Below, in pieces: positions 14,226-23,491 of a stretch of DNA of 64,000 nucleotides. The first letter of the stretch is position 1, and every line of letters starts with the position of its first letter. The DNA is from Bacillaceae bacterium SAS-127 (GTDB lineage Bacteria; Bacillota; Bacilli; Bacillales; Domibacillaceae). The notes under the pieces were generated by a model. That model did no database searches. It was given only the letters and a program-made list of their open reading frames with translations, and had not been told where the DNA came from. The translations under genes were made by a program, and so were the position numbers. The DNA lies in NCBI GenBank assembly GCA_002261155.1, contig NKXN01000004.1, positions 169,181 through 233,180 of the forward strand, written 5' to 3'.

Positions 14226-15569
14226 ATGTCAGGTTCTAAAGAAATGAGTAGATCGTTAACGCTTGTTCCGGTAGTATTGTTTGGCTTTTCGTTTATGGCG
14301 TTAGCGACGGTGTTTAGTACGTATGGTATTGCAGCTGAGATTTCGAACGGAATGGTTCCAGGAGCTTATGTGCTGGCCATGGTCGTCATGATGTTTACCG
14401 CTTATAGTTATGGGCAAATGTCAAAGGCTATCCCATCAGCAGGCTCTGCTTATGCATATACGCAAAAGTCAATAAATCCTTATGTTGGATTTATGGTTGG
14501 CTGGGCGATCCTAATGGACTATTTGTTTATTCCAATGGTCAATTATTTGTTATTCAGCATTTTTTTCTCGGCAGCTTTTCCAGCAGTTCCGCCGTATGTG
14601 TGGGTGTTAGGGATGTTGTCATTAGTGACGTTTATCAATGTTAAAGGAGTAAAATTGGCTGCAAAAGCGAATGGTTTCATTACAATTTTTTCCCTTTTAT
14701 TCATTGTATTGTTTGTTGGATTATCGATTAAAGAAATTCTCAGTGGAACAGGTGGTGGCACACTGTTATTGCTAGAACCGTTCTACAATTCGGAGCAGTC
14801 TTTTTCTTTTGTTGTAGCGGGAGCGGCTCTTCTGTGCTTTTCGTTTCTCGGTTTTGATTCAGCGACGACGTTTGCAGAGGAGACAGTCAATCCGAAAAAG
14901 ACGATTCCACGTGCCGTATTTATTATTACATTAGCCGGAGGAGTTGTTTTTGTAAGCGTTTCCTATTTTGCTCATCTTGTGTGGCCAGACTTTAGTACAT
15001 TCACTAATGCAGATTCGGCTGCTCATGAAATCATTGCTCTTGTTGGCGGAAAGGTATTTACTTCCTTGTTCCTTGCTGTGTATGCGGTAACCGCATTTGG
15101 TTCGGCAATGTCATCGCAAGCGAGTGCCTCTCGTGTTCTTTATGCGATGGGGAGAGATGGTCAACTACCGAAAAAAATCTTCGGAACACTTCACTCCAAA
15201 TATGAAACGCCAGTAAACAATATTTTAATCATTAGTGGCTTTTCATTGCTTGCGTTGTTTTTAAGTTTAACGCTTGTTGCTTCATTTATTAACTTTGGAG
15301 CGTTTCTTGCATTTACATGCGTAAACATTGCGGTGATAGCTTATTATTTTGTTCGAAAAAAAGAGCGTTCATTGAAGGGAACCATTATGTATTTGATTAT
15401 TCCGTTGATCGGGGCTGGTCTAGATTTATGGTTGCTCATTAACCTCGATATTCATTCTAAGGTACTAGGAAGCATTTGGTTTGTGCTCGGCTTTATTTAT
15501 ATGCTCTTTTTAACGAAAGGATTTAAGCAAAAGCCGCCTGAGTTAAAGATATCATTGGATCATTCATAA
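14226..15569 (+). CDS. APC-superfamily amino acid permease
   Basis: 447 residues with about twelve transmembrane helices and the APC signature in the first third (FMALATVFSTYGIAAEISNG, QMSKAIPSAGSAYAYTQKSI, VGWAILMDYLF). A conserved central block FLGFDSATTFAEETVNPKKTIP follows, then ALVYA-type helix 8 and SRVLYAMGRDGQLP. These are typical of secondary transporters for amino acids or polyamines. The substrate cannot be assigned. It is followed after 15 bases by an amidohydrolase, suggesting uptake of an N-substituted or amide substrate that the downstream enzyme hydrolyses. ATG 14226 follows AAGGGGGTTGTTAT. Confidence 0.82.
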   Translation: MSGSKEMSRSLTLVPVVLFGFSFMALATVFSTYGIAAEISNGMVPGAYVLAMVVMMFTAYSYGQMSKAIPSAGSAYAYTQKSINPYVGFMVGWAILMDYLFIPMVNYLLFSIFFSAAFPAVPPYVWVLGMLSLVTFINVKGVKLAAKANGFITIFSLLFIVLFVGLSIKEILSGTGGGTLLLLEPFYNSEQSFSFVVAGAALLCFSFLGFDSATTFAEETVNPKKTIPRAVFIITLAGGVVFVSVSYFAHLVWPDFSTFTNADSAAHEIIALVGGKVFTSLFLAVYAVTAFGSAMSSQASASRVLYAMGRDGQLPKKIFGTLHSKYETPVNNILIISGFSLLALFLSLTLVASFINFGAFLAFTCVNIAVIAYYFVRKKERSLKGTIMYLIIPLIGAGLDLWLLINLDIHSKVLGSIWFVLGFIYMLFLTKGFKQKPPELKISLDHS

Positions 15570-15584
15570 GGGAGGAAAGGGAAC

Positions 15585-17216
15585 ATGATGAAAGCAGATA
15601 TGATTTTAATTAGTGAGGCTGTTTTTACAGGGGTAAGTGATCAGCCAGAGCCATTAGCTGTGGCGATTAAAGGAAATAAAATTATAGAGGTCGGTCCTAA
15701 AGAAGAGGTAATAGCCTTCAAAGGAGAGCATACAGAAGTAGTAGATGTTGGGGATCAACTGATTATGCCTGGCTTCCATGACGCGCATCTGCATATTATG
15801 CTCGGCAGTTTATTCAGTCATTACAGTGTGTCTTTAGTGGATGCGAAGTGTAAAGAAGAGGCATTGGCGAAAGTAAAAGCATATGCGGACGAACATCAGG
15901 AAGAAGCATGGATTGTCGGTACTGGCTGGGATCATACCGTTTGGGGAGAAAAGGATTTTCCTACTCGTTATGAATTGGATCAAGTGCTTGCTGATCGTCC
16001 AGTCATTCTGCTGCATGCAGAAGGGCATTACGGCTGGGTGAATTCTCTTGCTCTTGAACAAGCAGGGGTTACGAAAGATACCGAGAATCCGGATTACGGA
16101 ATTATTTATAAAGACGAAGCAGGGGAGCCAACAGGGATTTTAATTGAAACGGCGATTTCTTTAGCGACAGATTACGCCTATGATTTTTCAAAAGAAAGAC
16201 TACGTGATATGGTGGAGCAATTTTTACAGCATGCAGCGAAATTAGGGGTCACTTCTGTGAATGATTTGTATGCCAGCCGAGCTCACGAAAAATTGGAAGC
16301 GTATGATGTGTATCAAAAGGTTGAGGAAGAAGGACGTCTAACGGCAAGATTCCATCTTTATCCGCCGCTAAATGGGGACATCGAACAAGCGAAGAAATTA
16401 CGTGAACAGTATTGTTCTAATAAATTGCAGTTAGCTGGATTAAAGCAATTTATTGATGGGGTCGTGACGGGCTATACCGCTTTTATGCTTGATCCTTATG
16501 AACAGCGTCCTGAAACGAGAGGGGAGACAGCTTATAGAAAAGAGCAATTGGCACAATGGGTGGAAGAAGCGGATAAGGAAGGATTTCAAATCCGCTTTCA
16601 CTCGATTGGCGATGGTGCTGTTCGGCTTGGATTGGATTTATATGAACAGGCACAGCAGAAAAATGGCAAGCGCGATGCTCGTCATGCCCTTGAGCATATT
16701 GAAGTGGTTGCGCCTGAAGATATTCCGCGTTTCGAAGATCTTGGTGTGATGCCTTCCATTCAGCCCTATCATATGGCGTTAATGCCTCGTGAAAGTCATA
16801 CGACACAAGTGAACGAAGAGAAACAAGCCTATATTTACCCGAATGCTTCTTTAGTTCGCTCTGGGGCTGTTGTGTCATACAGCAGCGATTACCCGATTGT
16901 GCCGCTTGAGCCGATGCTTGAGATTTATCATGCGGTGACGCGTAAAGATTTTACATTGAAGGACACATGGAATGAGCAGGAAAAAGTAACGATGGCGGAG
17001 GCGCTAAAATCGTATACAAATGCTTCTGCTTATAGTGTTTTCCGCGAACATGAGCTTGGAACATTAGAAAAAGGAAAACTAGCGGACATTATCGTCTTAG
17101 ATCGAAATTTATTTGTGGTACATGAAGATGAAATTTTAGAAACGAAAGTTGAACTGACATTAGTAGATGGGGAAGTTGTTTGGAGTCAATCGCAAGTAGC
17201 TATGGAGAACTGCTGA
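15585..17216 (+). CDS. YtcJ-like metal-dependent amidohydrolase
   Basis: 543-residue member of the amidohydrolase_3 (YtcJ/LAF3) group. The metal-binding HDAHLH motif sits near residue 65. A conserved LHAEGHYGWVNSLALE block is typical of YtcJ. Further metal ligands lie in FHSIGDGAVR and ALEHIEV, and the terminal Asp in YSSDYPIVPLEP. The C-terminal composite domain (LEKGKLADIIVLDRN) is characteristic of amidohydrolases. The family hydrolyses C-N bonds of amides, often formamides or N-acyl compounds; the substrate here is not known. It is co-directional with the APC permease, 15 bases downstream, and is closed by the terminator at 17235. The start has a strong GGGAGGAAAGGG ribosome site. Confidence 0.8.
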   Translation: MMKADMILISEAVFTGVSDQPEPLAVAIKGNKIIEVGPKEEVIAFKGEHTEVVDVGDQLIMPGFHDAHLHIMLGSLFSHYSVSLVDAKCKEEALAKVKAYADEHQEEAWIVGTGWDHTVWGEKDFPTRYELDQVLADRPVILLHAEGHYGWVNSLALEQAGVTKDTENPDYGIIYKDEAGEPTGILIETAISLATDYAYDFSKERLRDMVEQFLQHAAKLGVTSVNDLYASRAHEKLEAYDVYQKVEEEGRLTARFHLYPPLNGDIEQAKKLREQYCSNKLQLAGLKQFIDGVVTGYTAFMLDPYEQRPETRGETAYRKEQLAQWVEEADKEGFQIRFHSIGDGAVRLGLDLYEQAQQKNGKRDARHALEHIEVVAPEDIPRFEDLGVMPSIQPYHMALMPRESHTTQVNEEKQAYIYPNASLVRSGAVVSYSSDYPIVPLEPMLEIYHAVTRKDFTLKDTWNEQEKVTMAEALKSYTNASAYSVFREHELGTLEKGKLADIIVLDRNLFVVHEDEILETKVELTLVDGEVVWSQSQVAMENC

Positions 17217-17234
17217 AGAGAGTCATTGAGTGAA

Positions 17235-17264
17235 AAAAGTCAACCATCATTTGGTTGACTTTTC
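17235..17264. terminator. Bidirectional terminator
   Basis: AAAAGTCAACC pairs with GGTTGACTTTT around a 7-base loop, between the convergent amidohydrolase and ABC operons. Confidence 0.8.
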
Positions 17265-17291
17265 GTATTTTGTAATTAATAGGTATTTGTG

Positions 17292-18194
17292 TTAGATGAT
17301 TCCAGCATAATGTTGGTTATGACAGTTTTTTAAGTCGAGCTCTCCGGATAAAACGGCGGGAAGAATCTCGTCAAGTCCAACATTAGCTTTGCGGATAATA
17401 TGAGTATTACTTTTATTTAGTTCTTGTTCCGTGATGTTTTCCTTGTAGGAAATGATTTCTCTTCCATCACCGCTTGTATGAACGACACATGAAACGGGTT
17501 GTTGTAAAGGTTGATCTAACCAGAACCGAGTGAACTTAGATGCTAAATCGTCTTTTTCAAACATACCTAAAAACTCCCCTTGGCGAATCAATAGAAGGTA
17601 GTCGGCGAATTTACGAATATCGTGAAGCTGGTGGCTCGTGAATAAGATCGTTCTTTCCAAATCTTCGTCCATTAATTGCACCATCTCATCAATCACTAAT
17701 TTTTGTGCCATTAAATCAATAGCTGCCATCGGTTCATCAAAAATCATTACATCTTGTGGTTGAGCTAAGGTTAACGCAAGTATTAATTTTTTTTGTACCC
17801 CTTGTGATAGCTTATCAAATCGTTTATTCAGTGGGATATTTAATTCACGGACATAGCGAGAGAATCGTTCTTCGTCAAAGGAAGAAGAAAAATGGGCAAT
17901 GAGCTTTTTCATTTCCGATCCTTTCAAACTGCTACAGCCAGATGTTGTTTGAGGCTGATAAGCGATTCGCTTTTTCCAACCGTTGTCTCCTAACACTCGA
18001 TTTTGATCAAAAAGCTGGATACGACCACGGTCTTCTTTTGCTAATCCCATGATCATTTTGAGTAGTGTACTTTTTCCAGCACCGTTATCACCAATAACGG
18101 CGACAGAGCTTCCAGCGGGAATGGCGACGTTAATAGGTCCGAGTTCGAATTCTCCAATTTGTTTACATACTTGTTCGAATTTAATCACGCTCAC
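17292..18194 (-). CDS. ABC transporter ATP-binding protein (YtrB-like)
   Basis: Complete nucleotide-binding domain: Walker A GDNGAGKST, Q-loop AYQPQT, signature LSQGVQKKL (unusual for LSGGQ), Walker B VMIFDEP, H-loop TSHQLHDI. A C-terminal extension of about 90 residues follows. GTG 18194 follows AAAGGAGAG and lies 2 bases after the GntR stop, so translation is coupled. It is the third gene of a minus-strand operon: membrane protein, GntR regulator, ATPase. The order and the short GntR regulator match the Ytr-type cassette, which responds to cell-wall-active antibiotics in B. subtilis. That role is only inferred here. Confidence 0.85.
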   Translation of the reverse strand: MSVIKFEQVCKQIGEFELGPINVAIPAGSSVAVIGDNGAGKSTLLKMIMGLAKEDRGRIQLFDQNRVLGDNGWKKRIAYQPQTTSGCSSLKGSEMKKLIAHFSSSFDEERFSRYVRELNIPLNKRFDKLSQGVQKKLILALTLAQPQDVMIFDEPMAAIDLMAQKLVIDEMVQLMDEDLERTILFTSHQLHDIRKFADYLLLIRQGEFLGMFEKDDLASKFTRFWLDQPLQQPVSCVVHTSGDGREIISYKENITEQELNKSNTHIIRKANVGLDEILPAVLSGELDLKNCHNQHYAGII

Positions 18195-18196
18195 AG

Positions 18197-18583
18197 TTAA
18201 TCTCTCCTTTTATTGATTATGAGGGTGAACATTTTTTCGATATCCTGCAAGGAATAATCATGCTGCAATCCTATTTCAACGGCCCGTTCAATTGCTTGGT
18301 GGACTGTTTTTTCTTTTACTTCTTCTTTGATTGCTAATGCTACCTCTGCCACAAAAGTTCCTCTCCCTCGAATCGTTTCAATGAATCCCTTTTGCTCCAA
18401 ATCATTATAGGCTCTTTTCGTAGTAATCACGCTACACCCCAATTCTTTCGCTAGTACTCTTATGGAAGGTAGAGCGGTTCCAGCTGACAATTGACCTCCA
18501 GAGATCAGCGCCTTTATTTGAGCTTCAATTTGATGATAAATTGGTTCCCGACTGTCTTGGGAGATATGAATTGGTAATGTCAT
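18197..18583 (-). CDS. GntR-family repressor, YtrA subfamily
   Basis: 128 residues: an N-terminal winged helix (PIYHQIEAQIKALISGGQLS, LPSIRVLAKELGCSVITTKRAYNDLEQKGFIETIRGRGTFVAE) and only about 50 further residues. This is the short C-terminal dimerisation arm that defines the YtrA subfamily. It is the middle gene of an ABC operon and is expected to repress it. The palindrome at 19365-19390 has the GTGTA...TACAC character of YtrA-type operators and sits at the operon promoter. The inducer is unknown. The ATG is behind AAAGGGGAGAG. Confidence 0.85.
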   Translation of the reverse strand: MTLPIHISQDSREPIYHQIEAQIKALISGGQLSAGTALPSIRVLAKELGCSVITTKRAYNDLEQKGFIETIRGRGTFVAEVALAIKEEVKEKTVHQAIERAVEIGLQHDYSLQDIEKMFTLIINKRRD

Positions 18584-18598
18584 GGTAATCTCTCCCCT

Positions 18599-19342
18599 TT
18601 ACAAATAATCATTCGTTCGCATTTTTTTTATGGCATATCGATAGCAGTAAAGGTAACTACCGATCGTTAAGAGTGTGACAGATACCAATGTAACTACTGG
18701 ATAATTTCTGAGGAGGAAAATGGAGCCTTCGACCACTCCTCGTTTTGTATAAAAATAATAAAATCCAGCAATTGCTAACAGAGATCCATAAAAAATAATA
18801 TTAACGATAATGATTTTTGTCATCGATAGAAGATCTCCCACATCACTAGCAGCAAGAGTTAAACTAGCTATTATGCCAATCAAAAGCCAAAAGAATAAAA
18901 ATGCTAAAGATTCTTCAGGCGACAATAAAGCAACACTTAATATGGATGGGAAAACGAGTAATAAGCTAATCAAGATCGTATTTACGATAAGTGATTGAAT
19001 AGAGCTAGAAAACAAGCGGCTTTTAATTAGTGTTGTTTCAGGAAGCTGTTGTTCTTGCAAAAAGTTGAAATAACTAGAACCGTGAAAATTTCCAGAAATT
19101 CGCATGAAACGCTCTTCTTTTGATCGTAGCCAATAGGGCCATGTCGTTAAGGCTGAAATAAAAAAGAAATCTAAAAGAATGTTTATAACTAAATGATCAG
19201 AACCTAAGCTATCAGAAGAGTGAAAGAAGCCTATAAAAAAAATGAAACTTCCGAATGCTAGTGCTACGAGCTTCAACAGCTTTGTTATTCTGAACAGCTC
19301 AAACTTACTCAACCACCAAGCATCACGCCAAACAGAATTCAT
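18599..19342 (-). CDS. ABC-2-type membrane protein of the Ytr-like operon
   Basis: Polytopic protein of 247 residues with about six hydrophobic segments and no recognised catalytic motif, consistent with a permease subunit partnering the ATPase at 17292. The N-terminus MNSVWRDAWWLSKFELFRIT is an amphipathic lead-in as in ABC-2 permeases. ATG 19342 is chosen because AGGAGG lies 9 bases upstream; an in-frame TTG at 19351 abuts that site. It is the first gene of the operon, directly downstream of the palindromic operator at 19365. Confidence 0.65.
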   Translation of the reverse strand: MNSVWRDAWWLSKFELFRITKLLKLVALAFGSFIFFIGFFHSSDSLGSDHLVINILLDFFFISALTTWPYWLRSKEERFMRISGNFHGSSYFNFLQEQQLPETTLIKSRLFSSSIQSLIVNTILISLLLVFPSILSVALLSPEESLAFLFFWLLIGIIASLTLAASDVGDLLSMTKIIIVNIIFYGSLLAIAGFYYFYTKRGVVEGSIFLLRNYPVVTLVSVTLLTIGSYLYCYRYAIKKMRTNDYL

Positions 19343-19364
19343 AGTAGTCAACCTCCTAGTGTTA

Positions 19365-19390
19365 ATGTGTATATGTGTTTATATACACAT
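19365..19390 (-). promoter_or_regulatory. Palindromic operator of the GntR/ABC operon
   Basis: ATGTGTATAT and ATATACACAT form a perfect 10-bp inverted repeat with a 6-base spacer, located 23 bases before the first gene. Size, symmetry and the GTGTA/TACAC ends fit a YtrA-subfamily GntR site. Binding by the regulator at 18197 is inferred. Confidence 0.7.
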
Positions 19391-19602
19391 CATAAGCGGT
19401 CGTCACAGAAAATGCAACCATTAATTTCCGTCGTCTAATTTTTATTACGTTCATACGTTAAGGACGCTAAAGTTTTCTTTGTTTCTTTTACTTTGGGAAA
19501 TATCAGATTATTTCTTCTTTTTTTTGTGTATGAGTGGTATAATCTTTCAAATAAATCTTTTTCATCATGAAAGTTAAACAGTGAGCAAGGAGTGGAATTT
19601 GG

Positions 19603-20973
19603 ATGAAAGTTTGTAAATTTGGTGGAACGTCTGTAGCGAGTGCTGAGCAGATCAAAAAAGTGGCTGCGATCGTTGGGGAGGATGCAAAGCGTAAAATTGT
19701 CGTTGTGTCTGCTCCAGGAAAGCGTTTTAGTGATGATATTAAAGTGACGGATTTACTCATTAATTTAGCAGAGGCTTCTCTTTCAACAAGGGAAGCGGAG
19801 AAAGAATTACAAGCGGTTGTGGGGCGCTATGCTGATATTGCTAAGGAGCTCGGTTTAGATGAGCAAATTGTCAAAGTGATTGAAGAAGACCTTCGTGGAC
19901 GATTAACGGTTAATCGTGAGAATCGTGATTTATTTGTCGATCAGCTCAAAGCGAGTGGGGAAGACAATAATGCGAAGCTGATTGCTGCTTATTTTTCAAG
20001 CGTTGGTATGGAAGCAGAATATGTCAATCCGAAAGAGGCAGGGTTGATTGTTAGCGATGAGCCGGGTAGAGCTCGTGCCTTACCAGAAGCATATGAAAAT
20101 TTAAGTAATTTGCGTGATCGTAAAGGGATCGTTGTATTCCCAGGGTTTTTCGGCTATTCACGCGACGGTGTGATGATGACATTTGCTCGTGGTGGCTCGG
20201 ATATTACCGGTTCGATTTTAGCTGCTGCGATCGGAGCGGAACTATATGAAAACTTTACAGATGTGGATTCGGTGTTCGCAGCTAACCCGAAAGTGGTGGA
20301 CAACCCAATTGAAATTAAGCGAATGACGTATCGGGAAATGCGAGAGCTTTCTTACGCTGGTTTTTCCGTTTTTCACGATGAAGCATTAATGCCAGCTTTC
20401 CAACGTTCTGTGCCAGTTTGTATTAAAAATACAAATAATCCGTCAGCAGAAGGAACAATGATTGTTGCTGAGCGTGAATATTCGAACAGCCCAGTGAGTG
20501 GTATTGCGGCAGATGGTGGATTTTCAACGATTTATGTCAGCAAGTACTTAATGAACCGTGAGCTTGGATTTGGTCGTCGTTTGCTACAAATATTAGAAGA
20601 TGAACATATCTCTTATGAGCATACTCCATCTGGCATTGATGATTTATCTGTCATCGTGCGTAGTCATCAATTAACGCCGGAGAAAGAAGCACGTATTATT
20701 TCGAGATGCCGGGAAGAGTTGTTAGTGGATGATGTATATATTGAACATCATTTTGCGATGGTTGTACTTGTAGGGGAAGGAATGCATAACACACGTGGTC
20801 TAACAGCGAGAGCAACAACAGCCATTTCCCGTGTTGGTGCCAATATCGAAATGATTAACCAAGGGTCATCGGAAGTCAGTCTTGTATTTGGTATCCAAGA
20901 AAAAGATACAGATAATGTTTTAAGAGAACTATACAAAGAGTTTTTCAGCACAAGCGCTGTATTAGGTGTTTAA
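19603..20973 (+). CDS. thrD: Aspartate kinase (ThrD/YclM-type)
   Basis: Phosphorylates L-aspartate in the first step of lysine, threonine and methionine synthesis. The 456 residues contain the kinase signature VCKFGGTSVAS at the N-terminus, RGGSDITGSILAAAIGAELYENFTDVD in the active site, and two C-terminal ACT domains (about 300-456). Length and the APGKRFSDDIKVTDLL segment match B. subtilis YclM/ThrD (class III, regulated by lysine plus threonine) better than LysC or DapG. A -10 TATAAT is at 19538-19543. ATG 19603 follows AAGGAG. Monocistronic, closed by the terminator at 20998. Confidence 0.85.
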   Translation: MKVCKFGGTSVASAEQIKKVAAIVGEDAKRKIVVVSAPGKRFSDDIKVTDLLINLAEASLSTREAEKELQAVVGRYADIAKELGLDEQIVKVIEEDLRGRLTVNRENRDLFVDQLKASGEDNNAKLIAAYFSSVGMEAEYVNPKEAGLIVSDEPGRARALPEAYENLSNLRDRKGIVVFPGFFGYSRDGVMMTFARGGSDITGSILAAAIGAELYENFTDVDSVFAANPKVVDNPIEIKRMTYREMRELSYAGFSVFHDEALMPAFQRSVPVCIKNTNNPSAEGTMIVAEREYSNSPVSGIAADGGFSTIYVSKYLMNRELGFGRRLLQILEDEHISYEHTPSGIDDLSVIVRSHQLTPEKEARIISRCREELLVDDVYIEHHFAMVVLVGEGMHNTRGLTARATTAISRVGANIEMINQGSSEVSLVFGIQEKDTDNVLRELYKEFFSTSAVLGV

Positions 20974-20997
20974 TTTAATTAAATCGACAGTAAAAGA

Positions 20998-21037
20998 AAC
21001 CAGTGAGAAAGGAAGGACCTTTCATCACTGGTTTTTA
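20998..21037. terminator. Bidirectional terminator
   Basis: AACCAGTGA pairs with TCACTGGTT, with an inner GAAAGG/CCTTTC stem, followed by TTTTT. On the minus strand it covers the last codons of the ComFB gene. Confidence 0.75.
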
Positions 21038-21309
21038 TCATTTTGGCAGTGGGGATTGGCAGCTATTTTAGCGCCTGCTCGAGTAATAGTTGTTAAAATA
21101 TTGGCGTGTTCTTGAGTGTTGACCATATATTTTGCTGCGACATACGGTTTATGTTTATCATCGACTACATACATTGGTGGAAGGTGATTGAGCGAAAGAG
21201 CTAATAAATCTGCTAGACACCGGTCGCATGTGCAGGTTAACTTTAAGTTGTCTTTATGCTCGATAATCATCGCTTTAACGATATCTTCCATGGCGTTTTT
21301 GACGGTCAT
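21025..21309 (-). CDS. comFB: ComFB-family protein
   Basis: 94 residues with the ComFB signature (PF10719): N-terminal VKNAMEDIVKAMIIEH, a CTCDRCLADLLALSLNHLPP block with three cysteines, and YVVDDKHKPYVAAKYM followed by a terminal helix. In B. subtilis ComFB lies in the late competence operon, with an undefined role. In cyanobacteria the family has been reported as receptors of cyclic dinucleotides. Here it is detached from comFA/comFC and stands alone, convergent with thrD. ATG 21309 follows GGAGG. The possible link to cyclic-dinucleotide signalling is relevant to the candidate riboswitch at 5619. Confidence 0.8.
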   Translation of the reverse strand: MTVKNAMEDIVKAMIIEHKDNLKLTCTCDRCLADLLALSLNHLPPMYVVDDKHKPYVAAKYMVNTQEHANILTTITRAGAKIAANPHCQNDKNQ

Positions 21310-21469
21310 GCAGCGACCTCCATTTCTTTAATAAATGTAAAAATATACTATTTGTTATATCGGATGAAAATAAAAAACTTTAATATCTTTAACTATATTT
21401 TCTTGAAATAAAAAGTTCACTCCAATTTATTTGAAAAATAAGAGGATAGTTAATAAAACACTTGATCAA

Positions 21470-23491
21470 TCATTGTACTGTTTTTTTAATGGGTAAAGTC
21501 ACAGTGAATTTAGCTCCTTTTTGTGGTTGGCTGTGGGCAGTGATGGTTCCTTTATGGGCTTTAGTGATTTCTTTGGCGATGGCTAGACCTAAGCCAGTGC
21601 TATTTTTTTCGATCCGAACGGGAGTAGTACGATACATACGTTCAAATAGTTTTTCTATATGCTCTTCTGAAAAGCCGATGCCATTGTCTTTAACTTGAAA
21701 GGAGATCGTATCTTCATCTCTCCAAACTAACATTTTCACTATTCCACCAGGTGGGGTAAACTTCACAGCATTAGATAATAAGTTTGAAAAGATTTGTTCA
21801 ATTCGAATCGGATCAAGCAATACTTCATGTCGCTTATCTTTCTCTAATGAAGAGTGATAAACAAATGTTAATTGTTCAGCCTTGATTTTTGTTTCATATG
21901 ATTGAAATAACTTATACATATATTCCTCAAAATCAATATGTTGAAACTTAAAAGAAAGCTGTTTCTCTTCCATTAGCACGAGTTGCTTCAAATCAGCTAA
22001 TAATTTTTCCATAAATCCGACTTGTTTATAAAGGTTATCGATATATTTTCTTTCACCTAAAGGAAGGATACCATCTAACATCCCTTTAGCTATCATTTTC
22101 AGCACCGATAATGGAGAAGAGAGGTCGTGTGAAATCGTTGAAATCAAATGAGTTCTGGCGTCTTCTACCTCCTCTAGTTCTTGATAAGCCTTTTCTAATT
22201 TAACTGTTCGCTCCTGTACTTTTTTTTCTAATTGTTTATTTAAAATATTTAACTGGTTGGACAGACGCTCGGCGATGGCATAAGAACGAGCATATTTTGC
22301 TGCGTTGAGAGCCACATGAATGATCATAAAAAAGAGGACACTCATCGGTGCGATGTACATCCCATCTAGTAGATCTAGTCGAATCAATATGTCATTGAGA
22401 ACGCCGTAGACGATTAACGCTAAACCAACAAGGTTCCAGTATGCTTCAGTTACCCCTTGTCTGACGGAACGAACCGATAATATAGTCATATAAATAAACA
22501 CACAAAGCACGAAAAAGGCGAAAGGTAATTTCGTGTATGTAAATATGCTTGATGGCAGAAATAAAGACATACATGCGCTAGTTACACAGACGAAAATCAC
22601 TATTTTAAGATAGGATTGTTTCAACGGCTGATGCAACATAGAATGGAAATATTTATACCAAGCGATAAAAGCAAGAAAGGTACTAACATGCTCGATTCTT
22701 AAAATTGTTGTCCAACTTAAAAATGGGAATAACAGGTCAAATTGAATCGTACCAGTGGAAGCTGTTCGAACCGCTATTGCTAAGCAAACAAGGCTAAAGT
22801 AAAGAGACGACAGATCATTACGGCGCTTCATATAAAAAACAATATGATAAATCGCTAAAATCAACATTCCACCAATAATAAAAGATTCTTTCATCAGGCG
22901 TAAACTATACTGAGGGAGTAACACCGTCTCTTTACCAAACTCAATCGTTTGCCACAAGCCTGTATGATAGAACATATAATTAGAGGTTAAAATATCAATC
23001 TGCAACACTTCTTGATCTGGTTGATAGGCAATAAAGGATGGTCGGTTGGCTGGGACATAGTCTTCTTTTGTTGTGCCGACGACACCGTTCTTATAAAGCG
23101 TCTCCCCATTCACTTTGAAAATATAACTTGATCCGATTTCTGGGAGGTAAAATCCGAGACGTTTTCCAACGTATTCGGGATTGAGTTTCATAATTAGACG
23201 ATAGTTCGCATAACCATTCGGAGGCACACTCCGATCATTTAGCTTATAATTATTCCATTCATTTGGTACATCTACATAGATCGGAGACTGCCCGCTGAAA
23301 TCTTTCCATGAAAAAGCCCATTCTCCATCTAACCCGATGATCGGTGTAGTCTCAAATGAGTGTGTTTGAAGATCTAAAACGCCTTGCTGTGCTTTAAAAG
23401 AAATATGAGTAGGTTGAGTGAATTGGCTGTACAGGAATAATAAAAGCAATAAGCCTAGCGTGACAGAAATATAGGTTCCTCGTTTTTTCAT
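21470..23491 (-). CDS. 7TMR-DISM-type sensor histidine kinase
   Basis: 673-residue membrane kinase. It has an N-terminal anchor (about 9-25) and an extracytoplasmic beta-rich sensor (about 33-190) with the motif QQGVLDL...LDGEWAFSW, also seen in the kinase at 144. Seven transmembrane helices span about 200-400, with a coiled coil at about 405-445. HisKA has H455 (ISTISHDLSSP), and the HATPase has N box NLLSNAVKF, G1 DNGIGF and G2 GLGLAIAKEI. It has no receiver. It overlaps the upstream response regulator by 4 bases (23488-23491), so the two form an operon and a two-component system. The stimulus is unknown; DISM-type sensors are thought to bind small carbohydrates or other external ligands. 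Confidence 0.85.
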   Translation of the reverse strand: MKKRGTYISVTLGLLLLLFLYSQFTQPTHISFKAQQGVLDLQTHSFETTPIIGLDGEWAFSWKDFSGQSPIYVDVPNEWNNYKLNDRSVPPNGYANYRLIMKLNPEYVGKRLGFYLPEIGSSYIFKVNGETLYKNGVVGTTKEDYVPANRPSFIAYQPDQEVLQIDILTSNYMFYHTGLWQTIEFGKETVLLPQYSLRLMKESFIIGGMLILAIYHIVFYMKRRNDLSSLYFSLVCLAIAVRTASTGTIQFDLLFPFLSWTTILRIEHVSTFLAFIAWYKYFHSMLHQPLKQSYLKIVIFVCVTSACMSLFLPSSIFTYTKLPFAFFVLCVFIYMTILSVRSVRQGVTEAYWNLVGLALIVYGVLNDILIRLDLLDGMYIAPMSVLFFMIIHVALNAAKYARSYAIAERLSNQLNILNKQLEKKVQERTVKLEKAYQELEEVEDARTHLISTISHDLSSPLSVLKMIAKGMLDGILPLGERKYIDNLYKQVGFMEKLLADLKQLVLMEEKQLSFKFQHIDFEEYMYKLFQSYETKIKAEQLTFVYHSSLEKDKRHEVLLDPIRIEQIFSNLLSNAVKFTPPGGIVKMLVWRDEDTISFQVKDNGIGFSEEHIEKLFERMYRTTPVRIEKNSTGLGLAIAKEITKAHKGTITAHSQPQKGAKFTVTLPIKKTVQ

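Noticed and set aside
16483..16878. 131-codon minus-strand frame inside the amidohydrolase
   Set aside because: It lies wholly within a well-conserved gene and has no ribosome site or recognisable product.
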